Assembly: GCA_016342285.1 (NCBI GenBank)
Contig: JAEINQ010000035.1
Coordinates: forward strand, 1-64,000
Direction of reading: 5' to 3'
DNA from: Desulfobacterales bacterium
Lineage (GTDB): Bacteria > Desulfobacterota > Desulfobacteria > Desulfobacterales > JAEINQ01
DNA: 64,000 bases
This document shows, piece after piece, positions 50,149-61,000 of this stretch. Each line of letters starts with the position of its first letter. Position 1 is the first letter of the stretch. Made by a program: the position numbers and the translations under genes. The notes under the pieces are model-generated. The model had not been told where the DNA came from. It searched no databases and saw only the letters and a program-made list of their open reading frames with translations.

Positions 50149-51672
50149 TTACGGACTGTCCTCTTCCCCGGAGGGCTCCTCTCCCGCCTGTTCTTCGGCT
50201 TCTCCTTCCTGAATGTACTTTTTTACCGTGCGTCGGTCCAACCGGGTGTGGCGCGCCACTTCCTCAAAGGTGCCGTATCGCTGGTAGAGCAGACGGCAGT
50301 ATCCGGAAACCAGATGCTGGGCGTCGATATCGCCGTCGGTTAGCCTCCGGGCCAGGGTGGCGGCCAGGTCCGTTTGCCTGGCCATACCGCGCCCCTCATA
50401 ATGGCGGGACAGGATGACCCGGCGAACGCACTGTTCCAGTTCCCGGACATTGCCGGGCCAGGGGTAGTCGAAACCGAGTTGACCGGCAATCACCTCCCGC
50501 ACCATATCCTCCAGTTCCGGTGACGGCTGGCCCACCATCCGGCGCAGCGTATGGGCCAGCAGGTCGTCGAGTTCCTTGGGATCTTCCTGAATGCGCTGCC
50601 GAAGCGGCGGCACTTCAATCACGTCCGAGGTCAGCCGGTAGTAGAAATCGTCGCGGAATATGCCCTTGTCGCGGATTTCCTCGATGGATCGGTTGGTGGC
50701 GGCGATGACGCGGCCCTGAAAGCGGGCGGGCTCATGACTTCCCACCGGACAAAATGCCCGTTCCTGAAGAACGTGGAGCAGTTTGATCTGGAGCTGGTGG
50801 GAGACTTCGCCGATTTCGTCCAGCAGAATCGCTCCATGGGGGCTGCAGCGTTCGAACACCCCCCGGTAGTCCTTGACCGCGCCGGTAAAGGCGCCTTTTT
50901 TGTGACCGAACAGTTCGGACTCGATAAGGGTTTCGGGAAACTGGGAGAGGTTTAAGGAAACGAAGGTCCGGTTGAAGCTCTCCAGGAAGGTTTTTTTCCG
51001 TTCGTTAAAAGGGATGTATCCGGACCGCCCGATGGCCATGGCCGCTGTTCCCTTTCCGGTTCCGGTCTCTCCGAGAAGCAGGGTGGAAAAGTCTTCCATG
51101 CGGTTGACCAGGTATCGGTCGTAGAGTTCGATGTTGTGGGTGAAGACGTTTTGCCAGAGGGTGCGGCGCAGGCGTTTCATGGTTTCACTGCCGCCGACGA
51201 GGGTCCGGCCGATAAAGAAAAAGGCCCGTCGAAGCTGGTAGCCCAGGGCGAAATAGCGCAGGCTGTCTTCTTCGGAAAAGCCCCTGCCGCGGAGCAGGGT
51301 CAGCGCTTTGTTGGAAAAGGTCACCTTGATGGGCGTTTCACCGGCAGCCATCTGGTCGCCAATGTGCTGATCGAAATGCTTGCGGAACCGGTAGAAGAAC
51401 TCGAACAGAAAGGCCGCCCGGGCCAGGCGTCGGTCGTCGCCGGAAAAAAGGTCGAGGCGGGCGCGGCCGTCGGCCTTTAGCCCTTCGATGCGTCGGTTGA
51501 CCTCGGCCACGGCTTTTTCGATCTGTTCTTTCTGGGTGGCCTGGGGAAAGATGCCGGAAATTTCCGTATCGAGGGTGACCCGCTGCTCGCTGAAGGGGTT
51601 AACCACGCCGGCCTGGTGGACCAGTTCGAAAAAGGTGCGTTCACCCTTGGTGAGTTCTTTTTTCGGTGCCAT
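50149..51672 (-). CDS. sigma-54-dependent transcriptional activator (bEBP), non-receiver type
   Basis: From the ATG at 51672 the protein is 507 residues. The N-terminal 170 residues are alpha-rich and have no receiver, PAS or GAF that I can name. The AAA+ domain has Walker A GETGTGKGTAAMAIG, the sigma-54 contact loop GAFTGA, Walker B GAILLDEIGEV and sensor residues in RFQGRVIAATNR. The C-terminal Fis-type helix-turn-helix reads TFEEVARHTRLDRRTVKKYI. It is divergent from the giant synthase with 369 bases between; that gap carries a -24/-12 promoter facing the synthase. Walker A normally ends GKE/GKT; GKG is a small deviation. Confidence 0.93.
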   Translation of the reverse strand: MAPKKELTKGERTFFELVHQAGVVNPFSEQRVTLDTEISGIFPQATQKEQIEKAVAEVNRRIEGLKADGRARLDLFSGDDRRLARAAFLFEFFYRFRKHFDQHIGDQMAAGETPIKVTFSNKALTLLRGRGFSEEDSLRYFALGYQLRRAFFFIGRTLVGGSETMKRLRRTLWQNVFTHNIELYDRYLVNRMEDFSTLLLGETGTGKGTAAMAIGRSGYIPFNERKKTFLESFNRTFVSLNLSQFPETLIESELFGHKKGAFTGAVKDYRGVFERCSPHGAILLDEIGEVSHQLQIKLLHVLQERAFCPVGSHEPARFQGRVIAATNRSIEEIRDKGIFRDDFYYRLTSDVIEVPPLRQRIQEDPKELDDLLAHTLRRMVGQPSPELEDMVREVIAGQLGFDYPWPGNVRELEQCVRRVILSRHYEGRGMARQTDLAATLARRLTDGDIDAQHLVSGYCRLLYQRYGTFEEVARHTRLDRRTVKKYIQEGEAEEQAGEEPSGEEDSP

Positions 51673-51841
51673 TTTTGTTCTTGCCTTCGGTACTTCACAG
51701 CGGCCCTGCCGCCTTATGAATTGGAAACACTCATGGGTGTGCCCATTCACTCAAAAACCGATTCGTGGACGGGCACTGAATGCTATTGCTCAGCAATTTT
51801 ATTTCCATACACGCCGTGTCACTGCCATGCGCCTCCCATGC

Positions 51842-51918
51842 ATATCCCGTGCGCATCACCGATATTAGCATACTCCCCGCCAAAAGGACAAAATCTATTT
51901 AATATCCGATGATATCGG
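51842..51918. promoter_or_regulatory. two ATATCC...GATAT inverted repeats, probable activator sites
   Basis: Site one: ATATCCCG (51842-51849) to CCGATAT (51859-51865). Site two: ATATCCGATGATATCGG (51902-51918), which contains both ATATC/GATAT and CCGAT/ATCGG inverted pairs. They lie about 105-128 and 52-68 bases upstream of the predicted start point, the first at the usual distance for sigma-54 activator binding. Binding by the adjacent activator is inference. Confidence 0.55.
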
Positions 51919-51943
51919 AGCCTTGTGTTCGTTCCGGCGTTTT

Positions 51944-51959
51944 TGGCATGATCCTTGTT
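51944..51959 (+). promoter_or_regulatory. sigma-54 (-24/-12) promoter of the synthase gene
   Basis: TGGCATG, 4 bases, TTGTT: the -24 GG (51945-51946) and the -12 G (51957) are spaced as in consensus TGGCACG-N4-TTGCA, with T in place of the C of GC at -12. Transcription would start near 51970, about 72 bases before the synthase ATG. Confidence 0.65.
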
Positions 51960-52041
51960 TATGCATTGCCCCGAAATCACGGGTTCCCCGGAGGGAGGGC
52001 CGCCTTGCAACCAAATCCATTTGAAAGGTCGAAAAAACACC

Positions 52042-55000
52042 ATGATCGAACGAATCCTCAATGCCGATTTGCCCCTGATTGCCTACAATCCGCCCCGGGT
52101 GGCCTGCCCGGAATATTTCCAAGCCCTTCATGATGCCGGTGCCATGCCGGTACTGGATACGGCATTTATGGCTGACGAGGCGGTAGCCGCGGCCATTTCT
52201 CGGCTGGGTCGGATGAATTTTCCCTTCGGCGTTCGTATTTCGGCCCATCGCTATGCCCTGATGGAGGCATTGGCGGCTGCCATGCCGGTCCAGCTCGACC
52301 TGCTGGTTTTGGGGTACCGCAACAGGGAGGAGCTGGACCGGATTGAATCGACCCCCCGGGACTGCAAGTTGTTCATTGAAACGGTGGATGTCGATCCGGC
52401 CGAATCCTTCGAGCGCCTCGCCCCCCATGGCCTGATTGTCCGGGGCAATGAGGCCGGGGGCATGATCTCCCGGCACAGCGCATTCGTGCTGATGCAGCAT
52501 TACCTGGAAGAGACCGATTTCCCGGTCTTTGTCCACGGCGGGGTGGGCCGGCACACGGCCGCCGGCATTTTTGCCGCGGGCGCAAGCGGCATCGTTATGG
52601 ACGACCAGCTCTATCTTACCGCCGAGTCCCCTTTGTCCGAAGAATTCAAAACCCTTCTGGCCGGCATGGAAGAAGGCGACACCCGGGTGGTGGGCCAGTC
52701 CCTGAACCGCTCCTACCGGGTCTTTGCCAAGCTCGGCACCCGGGTGGTGCGCGCATTGAAGGAAGCGGAAAGCCGCATCGCGGGCCAGCCGGATGCCGAC
52801 GAGATTTTCCGCGGCCGTATCCAGGAGCAGCTTACCGCCCTGGACCGCCCGGTGGCCGAGCCGGTCCAGAGCCTGATTTTCCTGGGCCAGGACGCCATGT
52901 TTGCCAAGCATCTCATCAAGCCTTCGGACCGGCTGTCCGAGGTGATCCACCGCCTCTTTGCCACTGTGGGTAGCCGGCTCGCTCTGGTGGAGGAGCATGA
53001 CCCCATGGTTCCCCACAGCCCCCTGGCACGGGTTCACCAGACCACCTATCCGATCATCCAGGGCCCCATGGCCAATATCAGTGATACGGCCGAATTTGCC
53101 CGGGCCGTCCTGGACGCCGGCGCCCTGCCGTTTCTGGCCGTGTCCAGTTTGCCGGTGGACCTGGCCGATCGCATGCTTGCCAAGGGGAAAGAGGCACTCC
53201 CCCGGTTCGGCGCCGGTCTCATCGGCATCGAAGCGCTGAACAAGGGCCTTTCCGGGCACCTGGAATTGGTGGAAAAGCACCGGGTCCCCTTTGCCCTCTT
53301 TGCCGCCGGCCAGCCCGCCCAGGTCCGGGCTCTGGAAGCGGCCGGGATCAAGACCTATCTGCACACGCCGTCGCCGGCCATGCTGGGCAATGCCATTGCC
53401 GGCGGGTGCCGCCGGTTTATTTTCGAAGGGACCGAGGCCGGAGGGCATGTGGGTAGCCTTTCGAGCCTGGTTCTTTGGGAACTGGCCATGGAACGGCTGC
53501 TTGCCCTGGATGATGATGCGCTGAAAGAGAAAACCACCATTTTTGCCGGCGGCATCGGTACGGGCCGGGCATCGAGCTTTATTTCAGGCATGACCTCGGT
53601 GCTGGCCAGCCGCGGGGTGCGGGTCGGCATCCAGGTAGGCAGCGCCTATTTGTTCACCGAAGAGATCGTTGCCACCGGGGCCTTGAAGAAGCGGTACCAG
53701 GAGGTCATCTGCGAGGCCGGGGAAACGGTGGTGGTGGGCCGGAGCGTGGGCCTGGCCTCCCGGACCGTGCGCACCCCGTTTTCCGAACGGATGATGGCCG
53801 CCGAACTTGCGGCCATTCGGGAAGCGAGACCCCTGGCCGAGAGCAAGGAGGCGTTTGAGCGGGACAATTTCGGCTCCCTTCTCATCGGTGCCAAGGGGTG
53901 CTGCCCGGACCTTTCGAAAACCAAGCCGGGCGATGCGGTCTGCCTTTGTCAATTCGATGAGGCCGAACAATACGAACGCGGCAATTTCATGGTGGGTGGC
54001 GGCCTGGTATTCGATCGGCGACCAACGTGTATCGCTGACGTGCATCGCCGCTTTTTCGGTCACAAGTCGATGCTCACCGCAGCCCTGGACGCTCTGGAGA
54101 TTTTTTCCCGTCCCGAGCGGCAGGTCCACGACGAGATCGCGGTGATCGGCATGGGGTGCATTTACCCCGACGCCCCCGATGCAAAGACCTTGTGGCAAAA
54201 CATTTTGGAAAAGAAATACGCCATCGGCCCCATGCCCGCAGACCGGTTCGATTCGGACCTGTATTGGGACGAGGACCCCAAGGCCCCGGACCGCTCCTAT
54301 ACCCGGATCGCCGGTGTGGTCACGGACTTTAAATTCGATCACGAAAAGTTCGGCTACACCCCGGAAAAGGCGGCCCAGCTTTCCCGAAGCCAGCAGATGA
54401 TCCTGGAGGCCGCTTACCAGGCCGTGGCCCAGAGCGGTTACCTGACCGAGGAGGGGAAAATGCCCGCCGATGCGGCCGCACGCACCGCCGTGGTGGTGGC
54501 CACCTGCCTGGGCAACGAAATGACCAACGATCTTCACCTGAAATATTACTATCCGGAATTGCGCTGGCACCTGGAACAAATGGACGTGTTTACCGAGCTG
54601 GACGCCGATGCCCAGGCCGCGGTGCTTGCGGCCCTGAAATCCGGTCTCGGCGGCGACGTCTCCCACGAGCCGGTCCACGGCATGGTGCTGAACATGGAGC
54701 CGGCCCGCATCGCCCACCATCTGGGCGTCACCGGCGCCAACTACGCGGTGGATGCGGCCTGCGCCTCGTCGCTGGCGGCCATTGACTGTGGTATCCAGGA
54801 ACTACTGTCCGGCAACCACGATACGGCCATCGTGGGCGGGCTCAATACCTATCTGGCCCCAGAGGCCTTTGTGGGGTTTTGCAAGATGGGGGCCTTGTCG
54901 GCCACCGGTTCGTTTCCCTTTGATACGCGCGCCAACGGGTTTGTTCTAGGCGAAGGGGCCGGGGTGGTGGTCTTGAAACGGATGCGCGACGCCCTGCGCG

Positions 55001-58000
55001 ACAAGGATCCCATCCTCGGCATCATCAATGCCATGGGAGGGAGCAGTGACGGGCGGGGCAAGGCCATTGCCGCCCCCAACCCCAAGGGGCAGGCCCTGGC
55101 CCTGGAGCGCTGTTTTTCGGCCGCGGACGGTCGGATCACGCCCGAGGACATCGATTACGTGGAGGCACACGGCACCTCAACCATCATGGGGGACCGGGCG
55201 GAAATGGAGACCTTGCGGGCGGTTTACGGCAACAGCGGCCCGGTGGGCGTCAGTTCGGTCAAATCCCAGATCGGCCACCTGCTCGGCGGTGCCGGAATGG
55301 CCGGGATAATCAAGGTGTTGCTGGCCCTCGGGCACAAGACCCTGCCCCCCAACGGCGGGTTCGAGACCCTGGCCCATCATCGGAAACTGACCGGCAGTGA
55401 TGTGTATATTATCGAAAATGCCACCCCATGGAAGACGGCGCCCGGAAGACCGAGGCGGGCGGCGGTGAGTTCCTACGGGTTCGGCGGCGTCAATTACCAT
55501 TGCCTTGTGGAGGCGGCCACCAACGGCTATCGGCCCATGGCCCGCCGCATTTTCCAGGATCCGGCACGCGATACGGATGCCGACCGGATCGTGGTGGCCG
55601 GGCTCGGGGTGATGCTGCCCGGGGCAAAGAACATCGATCAATTCTGGACCCGGCTGGAAAGCGGGGCCCCGGCCCCGGTTCCTTTCCCGGACCATCGGTT
55701 TCACAACAGCGCCTATGCCGAAGAAGCGGAGTCGTCCGGATTCCATATCCCCCGGGTAAAGGTCGGCCTGGTGGCCGATTACACTTTTGATAATCGCAAA
55801 TACCGGCTTCCCCCGCGCACCGCCCAGCAGATGGACCGGGCCCACTGCTTCGGCCTGGATGCCGCGGCCCAGGCCCTGGACCAGTCCGGGCTCGGTTCCC
55901 AGCTTTCGCTGGGCAACCGCACCGCGGTGATTTTGGGCACCATTCCCGGCGAACGCCAGGTGGAAAATGTCATGCGCACCCGGATCGGGCGGATCGCGCA
56001 ATTGATCACCGGCGCCCGCAGGGTGGACGTCGGGGCCTGCCGTCGTGTGGCCGACGAATTGGCCGCACGGCTTCGGGACCGGTACCTGGAAAACAACGAA
56101 GACACCATCCCCGGGCTGCTCTCCAATATCCTCTCCGGTCGGATCGCCAACGTCTTCGGGTGCAACGGCCCGAATTTCGTGGTGGATTCTTCCTGTGCCT
56201 CGGCCACCCAGGCCATCGACCTGGCCGTGCGGGGGCTGCGCAGCGGGAAATACGATTGTGTGGTCACCGGTGGGGCGGACGCCAACCTCTATCCGTCGGT
56301 GATGCTGGCGTTCAAGCGCCTGGGGCTTTTGGCCGGAGGCGAGGCCCGCATTTTCGATGAAAATGGCTGCGGCTATGTCATGGGGGAAGGGGCCGCGGTG
56401 CAGGTGCTGACCACCTATGCGCATGCCAAACGATCGGGCATGCCGATTTTAGGCGAAATCTGTGCATCGGCCATCCGATCCAGCGTGCCGAACCACCTCC
56501 TTTCCCCCTCGGATCGGGTTTACGGCGAAGCCATAAACGCCTGCTATCGCCAGGCCACCGTGGCCAAGAGCCAGGTGCGCCACCTGGATGTGTTCGCCGG
56601 CAGCAACCCCTTTCTCGATGCCGTGGAAAAACAGGCCGTGGAGGCCAGCTTTACCCATCCGTTGGCCTTTGGCAACATCAAGCCGGAATTCGGGTATTTC
56701 AAGGCGGCCAACCCGGCGGTGGTGATGACCAAGCTCATCTTGATGGCCGGCCGCCGCACCTTGCTGCCCAACCGCGGTTTCCAGGCAAAAACCTCGTTGA
56801 TCCGGGAAGGGAAATCGGTGCTGCGGCCCCGGGCCCAGGCTGAAACCCTGCCCGGAAACCGGCCCCTGTACCTGGCTGCCAATGTCAACGGCATCGGTGG
56901 CAACCACGGCCATATGGTGGTGGGATCGCTGCCCGTTTGGCTCGAAGCCGGAGCTGCACCCAAAGCCCTCCCGGCGGCCGAACCGGCACCCAAGGCGGTG
57001 GGGTTCGCGGCCTCTGCGTCCCTCACACCCCTGGCGGCAATGACGGCCTCCGGCGGCCGGACCGTGGCCCTGCTCTCGGGCCAGGGGGCCCAGCACCCGG
57101 GGATGATGCAGGAACTTTACGAGGCCGAGCCCGACGTTCACCGGACGATGGACCAGGGAAACCGGATCTTCGCCGAATCCCGAGGCTATGATCTGCTGCC
57201 CCTCATGTTCGGCAAGGACGAACGGCTCAATCTGACCGAAAACACCCAGCCCGCGGTATTTCTTTCATCGGCGGCGGTGTTCGATTACCTGCGTCGCCGG
57301 GGATTCGCCCCGGAGGTTTTTCTCGGCCACAGCGTGGGCGAGTACACGGCCCTGTATTGTAGCGGCATGCTCGATTTCGATGCGGCCATGACCCTGATCA
57401 TCCGCCGGGCCGATTTGATGCGGGCGGCCACGGAAAAATACCCGGGCCGGATCATGGCGGTTTTTGCCGATGCCGCCGAGACCGACCGGCATATCACGGC
57501 CTCAAAGATCGAACAGGTCTGGGTGGCCAACAAGAACAGCTCCAGGCAAACCGCCGTTTCCGGGGCTGCCGACGCTATCGACCAATTCGGCCGGTATTTG
57601 AAAGAAAACGATGTTACCTTCAAGCGGCTGGCCCTTTCCGGGGCCTTTCACACCCCGCTGTTTGACGATGCGGCCCGGGGTATGGCCGAGGCCCTGACGA
57701 CGGTGACCTTCAACCCGGTGGATTTTTTCCGGGTGATCTCCAATGCCACGGCCGAGCCGTACCCGGCCGATGCCGAGGCGGTCAAAGGGCTGCTGGTGCG
57801 CCAGATTGTCTCTCCGGTGGAGTTCTTGCGGGCCGTGGCCGGCACCCGGCAGCAAGGTGCGGACCGGTTCGTGGAGATCGGTCCCGGTAAATTGCTGGTG
57901 AACCTGCTTCGGTATATGGATCTGGGAGAGATCGAGAGCCGGTCCGCCGTGGATCCACGGTTGGGCCAGAGAAAATCATTGGCCGACTGCGTCGGCTGGC

Positions 58001-61000
58001 TCGGCATCGGAAAGGCCCCGGCCGTCCCGGTTTCCCCGGTTGCCCCGGTTTCCCCGGCTCCCAAGCTTTTTGCCAAACCCGCCCCGGTTGCGCAGGCGGC
58101 CATGGACAATGCCGCCGGCGATGATTTCGAGGCGTTTCTCAAAGAGAACGCCGCTGCGGTGCGCTCCCTGGCCCACGAGGAATTTCTCCGACGCAAACGG
58201 GAACAAGCCCTGGAGCAAGTGGAGCGGTTCGGCTTTTACACCGGCGCCGTGGCCATTGCCGGGGTCAGCGTGGGACTTCCCGGTACCGGAAACAAGGTCT
58301 TTGACGAACGGAATTTCGACCGGATCCTTTCCGGGCACAATTTTATCGAACCGCTCACAATGGATGAAAAAGAGCGGATTCTGGACATGAACATCACCCG
58401 GGTCTTCAAGGAGGCCGACGGCCATGCCCGGCTGGTGAAGATCACCCACACCCGGGACGTGATCCAGTTGGCCGGGAAATTAGGCTATTTCAACCTGGCG
58501 AGCGAATACGGCATCGATTTTGACTACGACATCACCAACAAGTTGGCGATCGCCGCGGGGATCGAGGCACTAAAGGATGCGAACATTCCGCTGGTGATGC
58601 GATACAAGGAGACCAGCACAGGCCAGCGGCTCCCGGCCGGCCATGTCTTGCCCGAGCGCATGCAGAACCGCACCGGCGTGATTCTGACCTCGCTTTTTCC
58701 GGGCTTTGAAACCCTCATCGACCAGATGAACAACTACTACTACAACAAGTTCTATGTCCGACCCTACAAGGAGCTGGAGAACATATACTACCACCTCATG
58801 GCCGAGGTGACCGACGGCGAGGTCAAGGAACAGATCACCGAATGGTTTTTCAAGATCCGCGAGCGGCGAAAACGCTACGGAAACTACAAGTTCGACCGGG
58901 CCCTGCTCTTTGATCTCACGCCGCTGGGTTCGGCCCATTTTGCCCAGCTCATCGGCGCCAAGGGCCCCAATATGCAAATGAGCGGGGCCTGCGCCTCCAC
59001 CACCCAGGCCGTGGGCGTGGCCGAGGACTGGATCCGGGCCGGCCGCTGCGATCGGGTGATCGTCATCGGCGGGGAGGCGGCCACGTCAGAGACCCAGAGC
59101 CCCTGGGTGGCCTCGGGGTTCCTGGCCCTGGGGGCGGCCACCATCAATCCGGTGGTGGCCGATGCGGCCAAACCCTTTGACGCCGAGCGCAACGGCACCA
59201 TCCTCGGCAGCGGTGCCGTGTCGGTGATCGTGGAACGTGCCGACACCCTGGGCCAGCGGGGATTGAACGGACAGGCCGAAATCCTGGGAACCTATATCGG
59301 AAACAGCGCTTTTCACGGTACCCGCATCGACGTGAACCACGTGGGCCGCGAGATGGCCCGGTTTGTCCGCGGCCTTGAGGCGCGCCACAATCTTTCGCCG
59401 GAAGCCTACACCCCGTCCCTGGTCTTTATGAGTCATGAAACCTTTACCCCGGCCCGGGGCGGCAGCGCCGATGCCGAGGTGGACGCACTGCGTCGCACCT
59501 ATCCGGATCATTACCAGGAGGTGACCATCACCAACACCAAGGGGTTTACCGGTCATACCCTGGGGGCGGCCATCGAGGATGCGGTGCTGGTCAAGGCCCT
59601 TCAAAAGGGGGTGGCTCCCCCCATTGCCAACCTGACCCATATCCCGGAGAATTTTGCCGATCTCAAATTCAGCCAATGCACACCGGCAAATTTTCAGTAC
59701 GGGCTCCATTTTGCCGCCGGATTCGGTTCCCACTTCGCCTTTTTATTCCTGCGCCGGATTGAAGAGGCTGAGACCCGGGACAATCCGGCCTACCTCGGGT
59801 GGCTGCAAGAAATTTCCGGCAGCGATCAACCGGAACTGAGCACCATCAACAACACCTTGTGCCTGGCTGCAGAGAAACCGAAAAACCGCAGGGCAGTGGA
59901 AACCCCGGTGCCGGCCATTGTTTCGGCCAAACCCGCCGAAACCCGCCATGCCCCCGATCTGCTGGAATCCATCCAGGCCATCATTGCCGAGCAGACCGGG
60001 TACACGGTCGATATGCTCGAACCGGATCTCGATCTCGAAGCCGATCTGGGGATCGACACGGTCAAACAGGTGGAGGTCTTCGGCCGGGTGTCGGCCCGGT
60101 TCGGCCTCGCGGTCCCCGAGGACCTTCGTCTGAGGGATTTGAACACCATCGCCCGGCTGGCCGGTTATATCCGTGAGAATACCGGCGATGTGCCGGCCGA
60201 AGCGCCGGCCGAAGCGCCGGGCAAAACCAATGAAACCAACGAAACCAATCAGACTGACGAAACCGACAAAACCGGCCATATCCTGGCCGCGGTGCAGGCC
60301 ATGATCGCCGAGCAGACCGGGTATACGGTGGACATGCTCGAACCGGACCTGGACCTGGAGGCCGACCTGGGGATCGACACGGTCAAACAGGTGGAGGTCT
60401 TCGGCCGGGTATCGGCCCGGTTCGGCCTCGCGGTTCCCGAAGATCTTCGGTTGCGGGATTTAAACACCATCGCCCGGCTGGCGGATTACATCCGCGATGC
60501 CGCCGGTGCCGGTTCGGCGGACGGCGCTGCGGCGGACCCGCCATCGATTCAAGACGAGCCCGATGCCGATGGGACGGATTCGGTTCACCGGTTTGCCGTC
60601 CGGGCCGTGGCCGCTCCCTTGCCGGCCAAGGGGGTCGACCTTTTTGAGGGCGCCACCATCCTGGTCACGACGGACCGGTTCGGGTTTGCCGAAACGGTCG
60701 CCGAGCGGATTTTAGAACGCGGCGGCCGTCCGGTGATGCTGGCGGCCGATCGTCTGACCGATCCTGAAACGGCCGCGGACACCATGGAAAAGATGCTCGC
60801 CGAGCATGCGGACCTGGGGGGAATGATCCATTTGTCGCCCCTGAATCTTTATTTGGGGGAAACCGGGGACGACGAAACCGGGGCCGAAACGGTCAAAACC
60901 CTCTTTGCCCTGATCAAGACCCTGGCGCCGTGTCTCGACCGGCCCAAAGGGCTGTTTGCCTTCATGGGGCTGGACAGCATCGTTTTTCCCTACGCCGATG

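Noticed and set aside
51895..53448. 517-codon minus-strand frame opposite the synthase start
   Set aside because: Antisense of the NMO-like barrels; no ribosome-binding site or domains.
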